From positions 248,001 through 312,000 of the forward strand of contig NZ_JZEY01000054.1 in NCBI RefSeq assembly GCF_000969445.1: 64,000 bases of DNA, given 5' to 3'. Under the pieces are notes generated by a model. That model ran no database searches. It had not been told where the DNA came from and saw only the letters and a program-made list of their open reading frames with translations. Shown in pieces: positions 36,431 to 43,980 of the stretch. The translations under genes were made by a program, and so were the position numbers. Position 1 is the stretch's first letter. Each line of letters begins with the position of its first letter. The stretch comes from Devosia chinhatensis. GTDB taxonomy: Bacteria > Pseudomonadota > Alphaproteobacteria > Rhizobiales > Devosiaceae.

Positions 36431-39310
36431 ATGCGTCATCTCCATGTCATCGCGATCTGTCTCATGCTCGCGCTAGTCGCTGTCCTTCCTGCCAGGGCAT
36501 TCGAGGTCATTTCCGTCCCCGAAGACGTCAATGCCGTCAACCTTTCCGAGGTCATCGAAGTGGTGCCCGGCCAAAGCGGCCGTATCCAATTGTCTACTGC
36601 GCCCGATGCCGACGGCATCATCCGCCGCATCGAGGTGCTGGCCAACGATCCCGGAACGAACCCGTTCTTTGCGCTGATCGCGCTGCGTAATGACAGCGAC
36701 CAGCAGATCGAACGCCTGCTCGTGGCCCCTTTTTATCGTCTGCCCGGTTCGGGTGTGTTTCAGCCCGATCTGGGCAGTTCCCGCATCAACGCGGTGACGC
36801 CCAGCGCCGGCATTCGCCCGGTGCGCCTGGTCGATCCGGAGGCGGACGTCTTCGAGGTGACGCTCGATCCGGGCGCCACGATGACGGTGATTGCCGAATT
36901 GTCGTCCTCGCGGCTGCCCGAGCTTTATCTGTGGGAGCCCAGCGCCTATCGCGACTATGTCAATGCCTTCACGCTGTTTCGCGGCGTGGTTTTGGGCGTC
37001 GCCTCACTGGCAGCGGTGTTTCTCACAATCATGTTCGTGGTGAAGGGAAGAGGCGTCTTTCCGGCTACCGCCGCCTTTGCCTGGGCGGTTCTGGCCTATC
37101 TCTTGATCGATTTCGGCCTCATGGGTCGACTTTTGGGGCTGTCAGCGAGCGGCATGCAACCTTTGCGCGCTGCGGCCGAGGCGGGCATAGCGACGACGCT
37201 CGCAGGCTTTTTGTTCATCTATCTCAACCTCCACCGATGGCATCTGCGCTTCATCCATCTTGCGCTCGGTCTGGCGGCCTTGTTCCTCGCCCTTTTCGGC
37301 TTTGCCTTCTTCCAACCCGATATCGCCTCGACGATTTCCCGGCTGGTGCTGGCGCTGTTGGGCCTTTCCGGCTTCTTCCTGATCCTGCTGCTGGCTTTGC
37401 GCGGCTATGACCGCGCGGTGCTGCTGGTCCCGACCTGGATCATCTTCATCGCCTGGCTGTTCTATGCCTGGATGGTGGTGTCGGGGCGGGTGAGCAACGA
37501 CGTAGCCCAGCCGGCAGTCGCGGGCGGCTTGGTGCTTATCGTGATGTTGCTCGGCTTTACTGCCGTGCAGCACGCCTTCTCCGAGGGGCAGGTGTCGGTC
37601 GGCACCCTGAGCGAGGTCGAGCGCCGCGCCCTGGCGCTCACCGGATCCGGCGATTTCGTTTTCGACTGGAACATTGAGCGCGATCGCGTCACCGTCAGCG
37701 ACGAGATGGCGACCCGGCTGGGCGAAAAGCGCGGTGCGCTGCGCGGCGCTATCAAGCGATGGCTCGACCGGGTGCATCCAGATGATCGTGACCGGTTTCG
37801 GACGGCCTTCGATACCTTGGTGGAACTGCGGCGCGGTAAGGTCTCCGCCGATATGCGCGTCGCCGGTCACGATGGCAATTATCGCACCTTCCGGATGCGT
37901 GTGAAGCCGGTGCTCGGCGGCGACGGCCAGGTCAACCGCATCGTGGGCACATTGCAGGACGTGACCGAGGACCGCGCGGCGCGCGAGAGGCTGTTGCACG
38001 ACGCTGTCCATGACAGCCTCACCGGCCTGCCGAATAGACAATTACTGCTCGACCGGCTGGAACGAGCCCTCGTCCGGGCCCGCACGCCGGGCGGCACCAA
38101 GCCGGCGGTTTTCCTCATCGATATCGACCGTTTCATGGAGCTCGAGGAGCGCATCGGCCACTCCGCCGCAGATTCGGTGCTGCTGGCAATTTCTCGGCGC
38201 ATCGCCCGCATCATGCGCCCGCTCGACACCGTGGCCAGGATCACGGGCGATCAGTTTGCGGTCATCCTCGCCTCCGAACAGGCCGCCAGCAAGATTGCCG
38301 AAACCGCAGAGCAGATCCGCAAGGCATTGAAGTCTCCGTTCAATTTCGGTGATCGGGATCTGGTGCTGACCGCTTCGATCGGCGTGACCATCTATGACAG
38401 CAACCCGTCAACCGCCGGCGATGTGCTGCGCGATGCCGAACTGGCCATGTATTACGCCAAACGTCTGGGCGGCGACAGGATCGAAGCCTATCGCGCCTCG
38501 GCCCGTTCGATCGCCTCCTATAACCGCGCCAGCGAGGAAGATCTGGAACGCGGCATGAAGCAAGGCGAGCTGCATGTCCAGTTCCAGCCCATCGTCGATA
38601 CGCAATCGGGCCAGATTGCTGGCGCCGAAGCGCTGATGCGCTGGAACCATCCCACCCGGGGCCCGGTCGTTCCGGACGAGTTCGTGCCGCTCGCCGAGCG
38701 CTCGGGGCAGATCGAGAAACTGGGTCGGCTGGCCTTTGAGCAATCTGCCGCGCAGGCCAAGGACTGGCTGGCGACGATCGGCCTGCCGGAAGGATTCTTC
38801 ATTTCCGTCAATCTCTCGCCGACCCAATTGGCCACCGAGACGCTGCTCAACGACATGCGCAACCTGGTGGCCCAGGACCGCGATCTTGCCGCGCATCTCA
38901 AGCTCGAGATCACCGAAAGCCAGGTGATGACCAATCCCGAGCACTCGGCCTATATGCTCGAAGCTCTGCGCAATATGGGACTCGGTCTGGCCCTGGATGA
39001 TTTCGGGACCGGTCATTCCTCACTCAGCTATCTGCACCGCTTCCCGTTTGACACGATCAAGATTGCGGCGCCCTTCGTCCGCATGGGGGCCGATAGCGGC
39101 ATCGCCCATACCCAGGCACCGATCATCCGGGCCATCGTCGCGCTTGCCGGTGATCTCGACCTCATGGTCATTGCTGAGGGGGTGGAAAGCCCAGACGAGA
39201 TCGAACGCCTCCGCCAGCTTAATTGCCGCTACGCGCAGGGCTTCGCTTTTGGTGCTGCAATGACTGGGAGCGAGCTGGGCAAGAAACTGGCCGCGCAGAT
39301 GGGCAAGTAG
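36431..39310 (+). CDS. Membrane PAS-GGDEF-EAL protein (c-di-GMP phosphodiesterase-like)
   Basis: 959 residues. A signal peptide (ending LPARAF), a periplasmic 7TMR-DISM-like sensory region (about 25-170), seven membrane helices (about 180-385), a PAS/PAC segment (about 390-515), a GGDEF domain (about 520-690) and an EAL domain (about 695-950). The GGDEF motif reads TGDQF, so cyclase activity is unlikely. The EAL domain keeps EALMRW, an Asn in SVNLSP, EITES and DDFGTGHSSL, plus the late Glu (AEGVES) and Gln (YAQGF). The usual KID motif, however, reads KIA. It is probably a c-di-GMP phosphodiesterase with a GTP- or signal-controlled GGDEF module. It stands alone on its strand. Confidence 0.92.
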   Translation: MRHLHVIAICLMLALVAVLPARAFEVISVPEDVNAVNLSEVIEVVPGQSGRIQLSTAPDADGIIRRIEVLANDPGTNPFFALIALRNDSDQQIERLLVAPFYRLPGSGVFQPDLGSSRINAVTPSAGIRPVRLVDPEADVFEVTLDPGATMTVIAELSSSRLPELYLWEPSAYRDYVNAFTLFRGVVLGVASLAAVFLTIMFVVKGRGVFPATAAFAWAVLAYLLIDFGLMGRLLGLSASGMQPLRAAAEAGIATTLAGFLFIYLNLHRWHLRFIHLALGLAALFLALFGFAFFQPDIASTISRLVLALLGLSGFFLILLLALRGYDRAVLLVPTWIIFIAWLFYAWMVVSGRVSNDVAQPAVAGGLVLIVMLLGFTAVQHAFSEGQVSVGTLSEVERRALALTGSGDFVFDWNIERDRVTVSDEMATRLGEKRGALRGAIKRWLDRVHPDDRDRFRTAFDTLVELRRGKVSADMRVAGHDGNYRTFRMRVKPVLGGDGQVNRIVGTLQDVTEDRAARERLLHDAVHDSLTGLPNRQLLLDRLERALVRARTPGGTKPAVFLIDIDRFMELEERIGHSAADSVLLAISRRIARIMRPLDTVARITGDQFAVILASEQAASKIAETAEQIRKALKSPFNFGDRDLVLTASIGVTIYDSNPSTAGDVLRDAELAMYYAKRLGGDRIEAYRASARSIASYNRASEEDLERGMKQGELHVQFQPIVDTQSGQIAGAEALMRWNHPTRGPVVPDEFVPLAERSGQIEKLGRLAFEQSAAQAKDWLATIGLPEGFFISVNLSPTQLATETLLNDMRNLVAQDRDLAAHLKLEITESQVMTNPEHSAYMLEALRNMGLGLALDDFGTGHSSLSYLHRFPFDTIKIAAPFVRMGADSGIAHTQAPIIRAIVALAGDLDLMVIAEGVESPDEIERLRQLNCRYAQGFAFGAAMTGSELGKKLAAQMGK

Positions 39311-39359
39311 CGCCCTCCGGGCTTTCACTCATGCGCTGATCATGTTGCCATGCATCGCG

Positions 39360-39935
39360 TTAACCGTGGCCAGCCTCGGAACTGAGCGTGGCGCGCGTGA
39401 TATTCAGGCTCGCCAGTGCCTTTTCGTAGCGTTTTTCGACCGGCGTATCGAAGAGCAATTCACGGCTGAATGGGACGGTCAGCCAACCATTGGCCCCGAT
39501 CTCATCCTCCAGCTGCCCGGCACTCCAGCCGCAGCAGCCCAGCGCAAACATTGACGCCCGCGGCGCCGGACCGAAGGCCATCGCCTTGAGGACGTCGAGT
39601 GTGGCGGTGAGGCCCAGATCCTCTGCCACTTTATAGGTATTGCCACTGTGGTAATCCCCGCTATGCAGCACGAAGCCCCGGCCTTTCTCCACCGGGCCGC
39701 CCCGCATCACCACGCGCTCCCTGATGGAGGCGGGCAGGCGGATCACCGCGTCGGGATCGCCCAGGTCGAGTTCATCGAGAATGTCGGCAAAGCGAAGATT
39801 GGCCATTTCTTGGTTGACCACCAGGCCCATCGCACCCTCTTCTCCATGCCCTACGACAAGAATGACGCTTTCAGCGAAGCGCTCATCGTCCATGTCGGGC
39901 ATGGCGACCAGAAATTGGCCTTCTAGACTGTTCAT
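39360..39935 (-). CDS. YqgE/AlgH family protein (UPF0301)
   Basis: 191 residues. It starts NSLEGQFLVAMPDMDDERFAESVILV, and continues with GAMGLVVNQ, MRGGPVEKGRGFVLH and FALGCCGWSAGQLEDEI, all characteristic of UPF0301. The family is cytoplasmic and its biochemical function is unknown; AlgH was named for an alginate-regulation phenotype in Pseudomonas. It lies between two rightward genes and is transcribed alone. Confidence 0.95.
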   Translation of the reverse strand: MNSLEGQFLVAMPDMDDERFAESVILVVGHGEEGAMGLVVNQEMANLRFADILDELDLGDPDAVIRLPASIRERVVMRGGPVEKGRGFVLHSGDYHSGNTYKVAEDLGLTATLDVLKAMAFGPAPRASMFALGCCGWSAGQLEDEIGANGWLTVPFSRELLFDTPVEKRYEKALASLNITRATLSSEAGHG

Positions 39936-40063
39936 GCTCTTAATGTAGGCGGCGGCGGGCGAGGTGCCAAGCTCTGGCCCGGTGGTGAAAGCGCGCAGTC
40001 CATCACGAAGGCCTGAACGTGTGGCGACTATTCCTTCACAATTGCCTGCGTTAATGCCAACCC

Positions 40064-40900
40064 ATGCGCTCGTTGGCTTTCCCTCTTGTCCTGATTTTCT
40101 GCTCCGGCCTGCCGATCCAAGCGGCCGAGACGCCTTGGCAGAACGTGGCCCCGGACGTTTCTATACGAATGATCAGCGCCGGTCAGGTGTCGCCTCAGGG
40201 CAAGGCGCTGGTGGCGCTCGAAATCCGGATGCCGGACACCACGAAAACCTATTGGCGCGTGCCGGGCGAGTCGGGTCTGCCTGTGGATCTGGACTTTTCG
40301 GCATCAAGCGGAATTGCCGGTCACACGGTGCTATGGCCCTATCCGCTGCGCGAGCAAAAGGGGCAGGTCCTCGACTATGTCTATTATGGTCACACGATCC
40401 TGCCCATCGAGCTCGACCTTACCGACCCTGTCGGCATGATCGATGTAACGGCCACGCTCGGCATCTGCTCTGAAATCTGCATGCCTGCGCAATTGCGTCT
40501 CAACCTGCCTTTGGCCGATAACGAGCCTGATCGGTCGAACGGCCTGCGGATACGGCAGGCGCTGGCCGAAGTGCCAATTGCCTGGACCGGGCCGGAACGG
40601 GCCTTGGGCGACGTGGAACTTCTGCCCGAGGAAGACGCCATTGCGATCAGGGATCTGCACGAGGACATCGACGCCTCCAGCGTCATAGCCGCCACGCCGG
40701 CCGGTGATCCGCTCTTCGGCGCGCCGCAAAAAAGCCCGCATGGCGATCTAGTCGTGCTTCCCATCTTGGGCAAAAGCGACAATAGTGCCCTTGATGGCAT
40801 GGATGTCGAAGTGACGTTCATGACCGACATGGGAGCATATGTGGTCAGCCGGACCATAGAAGCCGGTGATAATGCGGACGGGGCGAGCGAGGGCGAATAA
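40064..40900 (+). CDS. Exported DsbD N-terminal (alpha) domain-like protein
   Basis: 278 residues with a signal peptide (PLVLIFCSGLPIQAAE). The mature part resembles the immunoglobulin-like N-terminal domain of DsbD: WRVPGESGLPVDLDF, WPYPLREQKGQVLDYVYYG, and the Cys pair in LGICSEICMPAQLRL, which matches the redox-active pair of that domain. The membrane and thioredoxin domains of full DsbD are absent. Free-standing copies may take electrons from another DsbD/CcdA and pass them to periplasmic partners. The peroxiredoxin gene follows on the same strand. Confidence 0.85.
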   Translation: MRSLAFPLVLIFCSGLPIQAAETPWQNVAPDVSIRMISAGQVSPQGKALVALEIRMPDTTKTYWRVPGESGLPVDLDFSASSGIAGHTVLWPYPLREQKGQVLDYVYYGHTILPIELDLTDPVGMIDVTATLGICSEICMPAQLRLNLPLADNEPDRSNGLRIRQALAEVPIAWTGPERALGDVELLPEEDAIAIRDLHEDIDASSVIAATPAGDPLFGAPQKSPHGDLVVLPILGKSDNSALDGMDVEVTFMTDMGAYVVSRTIEAGDNADGASEGE

Positions 40901-40980
40901 GCCTCCGCTCTCTTGTGTGCATGAACAAAGCCGCATATCGCAGGGCCTGAGTTTGGAGTAGGGCGGCCTTGCCGCCGAGC

Positions 40981-41487
40981 ATGGGGCAAATTCCACCAAT
41001 GATCGAAAGCGGCAATCCGGTCCCCGAAATGGGGATAAAGCTCGTCACCGACACGGGCACCGAGGACACGACGACGCAGACCCTGTTCGGCCAGGGCAAG
41101 TCGGTGATGTTCACTGTGCCCGGTGCGTTTACGCCCACTTGCCACGTCAACCACCTGCCGGGTTTTGTCGCCAATGCCGCCAAGCTGCGCGCTGCCGGGG
41201 TCGAGCGGATCGTGTGCGCATCGGTCAATGATCATCACGTCATGAAATCCTGGGCCGAAGCATCCGGCGCGCTCCAGGATGTCGCCTTCCTGGCCGATGG
41301 TAACGGCTCGCTGGCCGAGGCGATGGGCCTCGCCAAGGATCTTTCCCAGTTCGGTATGGGGACGCGCTTTGCCCGCGCGGCAATGATCATCGACAATGGT
41401 GTGGTCACGGCCGTGTTCGTCGAGGACGGCCCCGGCGTCAATAGCAGCGGCGCCCCAGCCATTCTCATGGCTCTCGAAGCCGCCTAA
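40981..41487 (+). CDS. Peroxiredoxin, Prx5 type
   Basis: About 168 residues. The catalytic motif is PGAFTPTCHVNHLPGF (PxxxTxxC), typical of the Prx5/hybrid-Prx class, followed by ERIVCASVNDHHVMKSW and the Arg in GTRFARAAMIID. It reduces peroxides, with glutathione or a glutaredoxin as usual partner. The start is uncertain: TTG at 40969, ATG at 40981 and ATG at 40999 are all in frame without strong ribosome sites; alignment of the N terminus to the family would favour 40999. A second Cys lies at ERIVC. Confidence 0.92.
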   Translation: MGQIPPMIESGNPVPEMGIKLVTDTGTEDTTTQTLFGQGKSVMFTVPGAFTPTCHVNHLPGFVANAAKLRAAGVERIVCASVNDHHVMKSWAEASGALQDVAFLADGNGSLAEAMGLAKDLSQFGMGTRFARAAMIIDNGVVTAVFVEDGPGVNSSGAPAILMALEAA

Positions 41488-41503
41488 TTTTCAGGAGCCC
41501 GCC

Positions 41504-42094
41504 ATGATCAACACCACCTCATCCAGCCTGCTCCGAATAAGTGCTGCGCTCGGCCTGTCGTCGCTTTTGGCCGGGTGCTCGATGGGCGGTCTCATGGGCG
41601 GCGGCTCTGCAAACAGCAACGCCAATTTGCAGAACGCCGTCGCAACACCGCAATCGGTGGCGCAGGCCCAGACCAGCGCGCTTCCCGTTATTGCTACCGA
41701 ATGTCCGCCGATCAAGGTGCGACTGGGCGGCGAGGCGATGTACTATTACGGCGGCGGTCGCGCAGGCGATCCGCAGGCCCTGCAATATCAAGGCGTCATC
41801 GACGAGGCGACCCGCAATTGCGTGGTCTCCAACGGTCAGATTACCGTCAATATGGGTGTGTCCGGGCGCGTGCTTCTTGGCCCCGCCGGCAAGCAGAATT
41901 CGGTCAATGCTCCGATCCGTTTTGCGGTCGAACGAGACGGGCAGGCGGTCTTTACGGAAAAATACACCCTGCCTGTGGCCATAACCCCGCCCGCGCAGAT
42001 GGCAGAGTTCGTCAAGGTGGTCGACAATGTCACCATCCCTTATCTCGGCGGTGAGGCGATCACCATCTGGGTTGGCTTCGATACCAGGAGCTGA
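41504..42094 (+). CDS. Outer-membrane lipoprotein-like protein of unknown function
   Basis: 196 residues from an ATG behind AGGAG. The lead ends in a lipobox (SSLLAGC) with the lipidated Cys at about residue 25. A Gly/Ser/Asn-rich linker follows (GGLMGGGSANSNANLQ), then a beta-rich domain (ECPPIKVRLGGEAMYYYGGG ... GVSGRVLLGPAGKQNSVNAP). Conserved hypotheticals of this form are common in Hyphomicrobiales; function unknown. It converges on the repeat-protein gene, only five bases away. Confidence 0.82.
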   Translation: MINTTSSSLLRISAALGLSSLLAGCSMGGLMGGGSANSNANLQNAVATPQSVAQAQTSALPVIATECPPIKVRLGGEAMYYYGGGRAGDPQALQYQGVIDEATRNCVVSNGQITVNMGVSGRVLLGPAGKQNSVNAPIRFAVERDGQAVFTEKYTLPVAITPPAQMAEFVKVVDNVTIPYLGGEAITIWVGFDTRS

Positions 42095-42099
42095 GGTCT

Positions 42100-43890
42100 C
42101 TAGGCGGTTCGGGATACGCTCTGGGAGCCGCTCAGCTGCTTGAGCAGCGCGGCCACCTGAACCGGGCTGGCGCCGATGTCGGACTGGCCATACGCGCGCT
42201 GCAGCCGCTCGAGATCGATGGCGTTGCGAATTTCTGCATAGGGATTGATGCTGCCTTTGGCGCCGGTTTCACTCGGGCCGATAGCCTGTTGCAGCAGCAG
42301 CACGCCGTCACGAATGCGACGCTGGCTGTCGAGAGACAATTGCCGGTCTGCCTCCTGCAGCGGAGCGGGCTCGCGGAAGCCGACAAGCTGACTGGTCGAG
42401 CCCTGAACAACCATTTCAGTGCCAGTCTTGACACGTTCTTCCTGCTCGCTGGTCTCAACGCGCTCGATGTAGCGCTCTTCTCCGATCTGAACTTGGCGCG
42501 TCCCGGTCTTGACCTGTTCCCAGCCCGTCTGGATGCTCTCGGTGCCGACTTGGACATCGCGCTGGCCCACCAGCATCTCTTCGGTGCCGACGATCACGTC
42601 CTCGGTGCCCGTCAGCACCTCCTCGGTGCCGATCACGACGTCTTCGGTACCAACCAGCACCTGCTCTGTTCCAACAAGAACCTCTTCGGTGCCCACAACG
42701 ACATCCTCGGTTCCGACGAGGACGTCTTCGGTGCCGATCACGACGTCCTCGGTGCCCACCAGCACCTCCTCGGTTCCGACAACGACATCTTCAGTACCGA
42801 CAAGCACCTGCTCGGTGCCCACTTGCACTTGCCGATAGCCGGTGACTTGTGGCTCCACGGTTCCCGCGCGCAGGCCCAGCGAGGACAATGGGCTGCCTGA
42901 AAAATCGAAGAAGCCGTTTGCCACCTCGGCAATGGCGATCGAAGCATTTTCGCGCCCGGTCAGCTTGAGGCGACCGTCGCTGAGCTCGGCCTTCAGATCG
43001 GGAACCGCATTGAGCGCCTGAACCAGAGCGGCGGCAAAATTGCCCGAACCGTTGCTATAGCTGAAATTGCGGGTCGAGCCATCTCGAGTCAGGGCGACCT
43101 GGCCATTGGTGAAGCGGATCACCGCCGCTGAACTGCCACCGATTGAGATGGAAAAATCGGCACCATTGTCGATGCCTGCAGCACTATGGGACGCGAAAGT
43201 GCCGATGGCACGATTGCCATCGATCACTGCTTCCTGGATGGCCTGCTGCTCATAGACCGGGCGGGTTTCGAAAATCTCGCGCGTCTCGATGATATTCCGC
43301 GTCTCATAGACATCACGCGTCTCGGTGATGTCCCGAGTTTCATAGACATCGCGCGTCTCGACGATATCGCGCGTTTCGTAGAGATCGCGGGCTTCAAAGA
43401 TATCGCGTGTCTCGACGACGTCGCGGGTCTCGTAGACGTCGCGCGTTTCGATAATGTCGCGCGTCTCGTAGACGTCCTGACGCTCGAATTTGGGTCGGGT
43501 CTCGAAGACAGGCGCACTGGAATAAATGTCTTGGGTCTCGAACACCGGGCGGGTGCCATAGACCGGTGTCTCGATCAGGTTTCGTCGCGTCGTGAAGACG
43601 TCCTTTTCCACCCAGCGTGGCAGCGTCTCCATGATGGCTTCCGGTGCCGATACCGACGAGCGAGTCGCGTTGAACGCGGCGCCGTCCAGTGCGGTGCCCA
43701 GTTTCTTCAGCGCTCCGGTGACAGCGAGGTGACGCGCTTGGGTGGCAAGGGCAGCTGGGCCCTGGTTCTGCTTGTCGAGGGCGTCCTTGAACGGATTTGC
43801 GGCAGGTTGCCCAAGCGTCGCGAACAGGGCGCTGGCATTGCCGCGCATCCGCTGGAAATAGGCTTGAGAGGAGGAGTTGACCGAAACCAT
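42100..43890 (-). CDS. ETRD/VGTE double-repeat protein with central flagellar 'IN'-like domain
   Basis: 596 residues from an ATG at 43890; a TTG 30 bases upstream is also in frame. No signal peptide or membrane helix. Layout: an N-terminal region (1-105, SSSQAYFQRMRGN...); a run of about 17 short units with core ETRD, period 6 (about 107-213); a central domain (about 240-345) whose ISIGGSS, FAAALVQALNAVPDLKAEL, GRLKLTG and SSLGLRAG recall the IN motif of flagellin and hook proteins; about 17 units of VGTE(D/E)V(L/V), period 7 (about 355-475); and a helical C terminus ending near LLKQLSGSQSVSRTA. The arrays are acidic with alternating hydrophobic residues. I know no characterised homologue; an extended or beta-rich filament/adhesion role is a guess. 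Confidence 0.85.
   Translation of the reverse strand: MVSVNSSSQAYFQRMRGNASALFATLGQPAANPFKDALDKQNQGPAALATQARHLAVTGALKKLGTALDGAAFNATRSSVSAPEAIMETLPRWVEKDVFTTRRNLIETPVYGTRPVFETQDIYSSAPVFETRPKFERQDVYETRDIIETRDVYETRDVVETRDIFEARDLYETRDIVETRDVYETRDITETRDVYETRNIIETREIFETRPVYEQQAIQEAVIDGNRAIGTFASHSAAGIDNGADFSISIGGSSAAVIRFTNGQVALTRDGSTRNFSYSNGSGNFAAALVQALNAVPDLKAELSDGRLKLTGRENASIAIAEVANGFFDFSGSPLSSLGLRAGTVEPQVTGYRQVQVGTEQVLVGTEDVVVGTEEVLVGTEDVVIGTEDVLVGTEDVVVGTEEVLVGTEQVLVGTEDVVIGTEEVLTGTEDVIVGTEEMLVGQRDVQVGTESIQTGWEQVKTGTRQVQIGEERYIERVETSEQEERVKTGTEMVVQGSTSQLVGFREPAPLQEADRQLSLDSQRRIRDGVLLLQQAIGPSETGAKGSINPYAEIRNAIDLERLQRAYGQSDIGASPVQVAALLKQLSGSQSVSRTA
42466..42828 (-). repeat. In-frame tandem repeat, about 17 x 21 bp (VGTExVx)
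   Basis: Each unit encodes seven residues, mostly V/I-G-T-E-D/E/Q-V-L/V, without gaps. Identity falls off at the end nearest the C terminus (VGQRDVQ, VGTESIQ, TGWEQVK, TGTRQVQ, IGEERYI). At DNA level neighbouring units differ at third positions, so this is an old, selected array and not a recent slippage. Confidence 0.9.
43252..43572 (-). repeat. In-frame tandem repeat, about 18 bp units (xxETRD)
   Basis: Regular six-residue units V/I-Y/I/V/F-E-T-R-D run from about 43473 to 43252. Looser copies (ETPVYGTR, PVFETQ, PVFETR, KFERQD) extend upstream to about 43572. Units alternate between an aromatic form (VYETRD) and an aliphatic form (IIETRD, VVETRD), so the true period may be 12 residues. Charges alternate within each unit (E, R, D). 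Confidence 0.9.
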
Positions 43891-43894
43891 TGTA

Positions 43895-43915
43895 TCCGCA
43901 CGTTTTCTATGCGGA
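43895..43915 (-). promoter_or_regulatory. Inverted repeat just upstream of the repeat-protein start
   Basis: On the minus strand TCCGCA (43910-43915), nine bases, then TGCGGA (43895-43900) lie four bases before the ATG at 43890, where a ribosome site should be. It could be an operator or a hairpin limiting ribosome access. No clear Shine-Dalgarno sequence is otherwise visible. Confidence 0.4.
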
Positions 43916-43934
43916 CACAATGGCTTGTCAGGAC

Positions 43935-43962
43935 TCGACCGACCTTTGAAGCGGTCGGTCGA
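43935..43962. other. Perfect 10-bp inverted repeat between gcvPB and the repeat-protein gene
   Basis: TCGACCGACC (43935-43944) and GGTCGGTCGA (43953-43962) are exact inverted copies with an 8-base loop, 19 bases past the gcvPB stop. It could end gcv transcription on the minus strand, but there is no T-run after it. It could equally be an operator for the repeat-protein gene downstream. Confidence 0.45.
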
Positions 43963-43980
43963 ATTTGATTAAAATGCGAT

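Noticed and set aside
42466..42828. Regular 21-bp spaced repeats resembling a CRISPR or minisatellite array
   Set aside because: There are no unique spacers, the period is in frame, and the units translate to VGTE heptads inside a long ORF. No cas genes are near.
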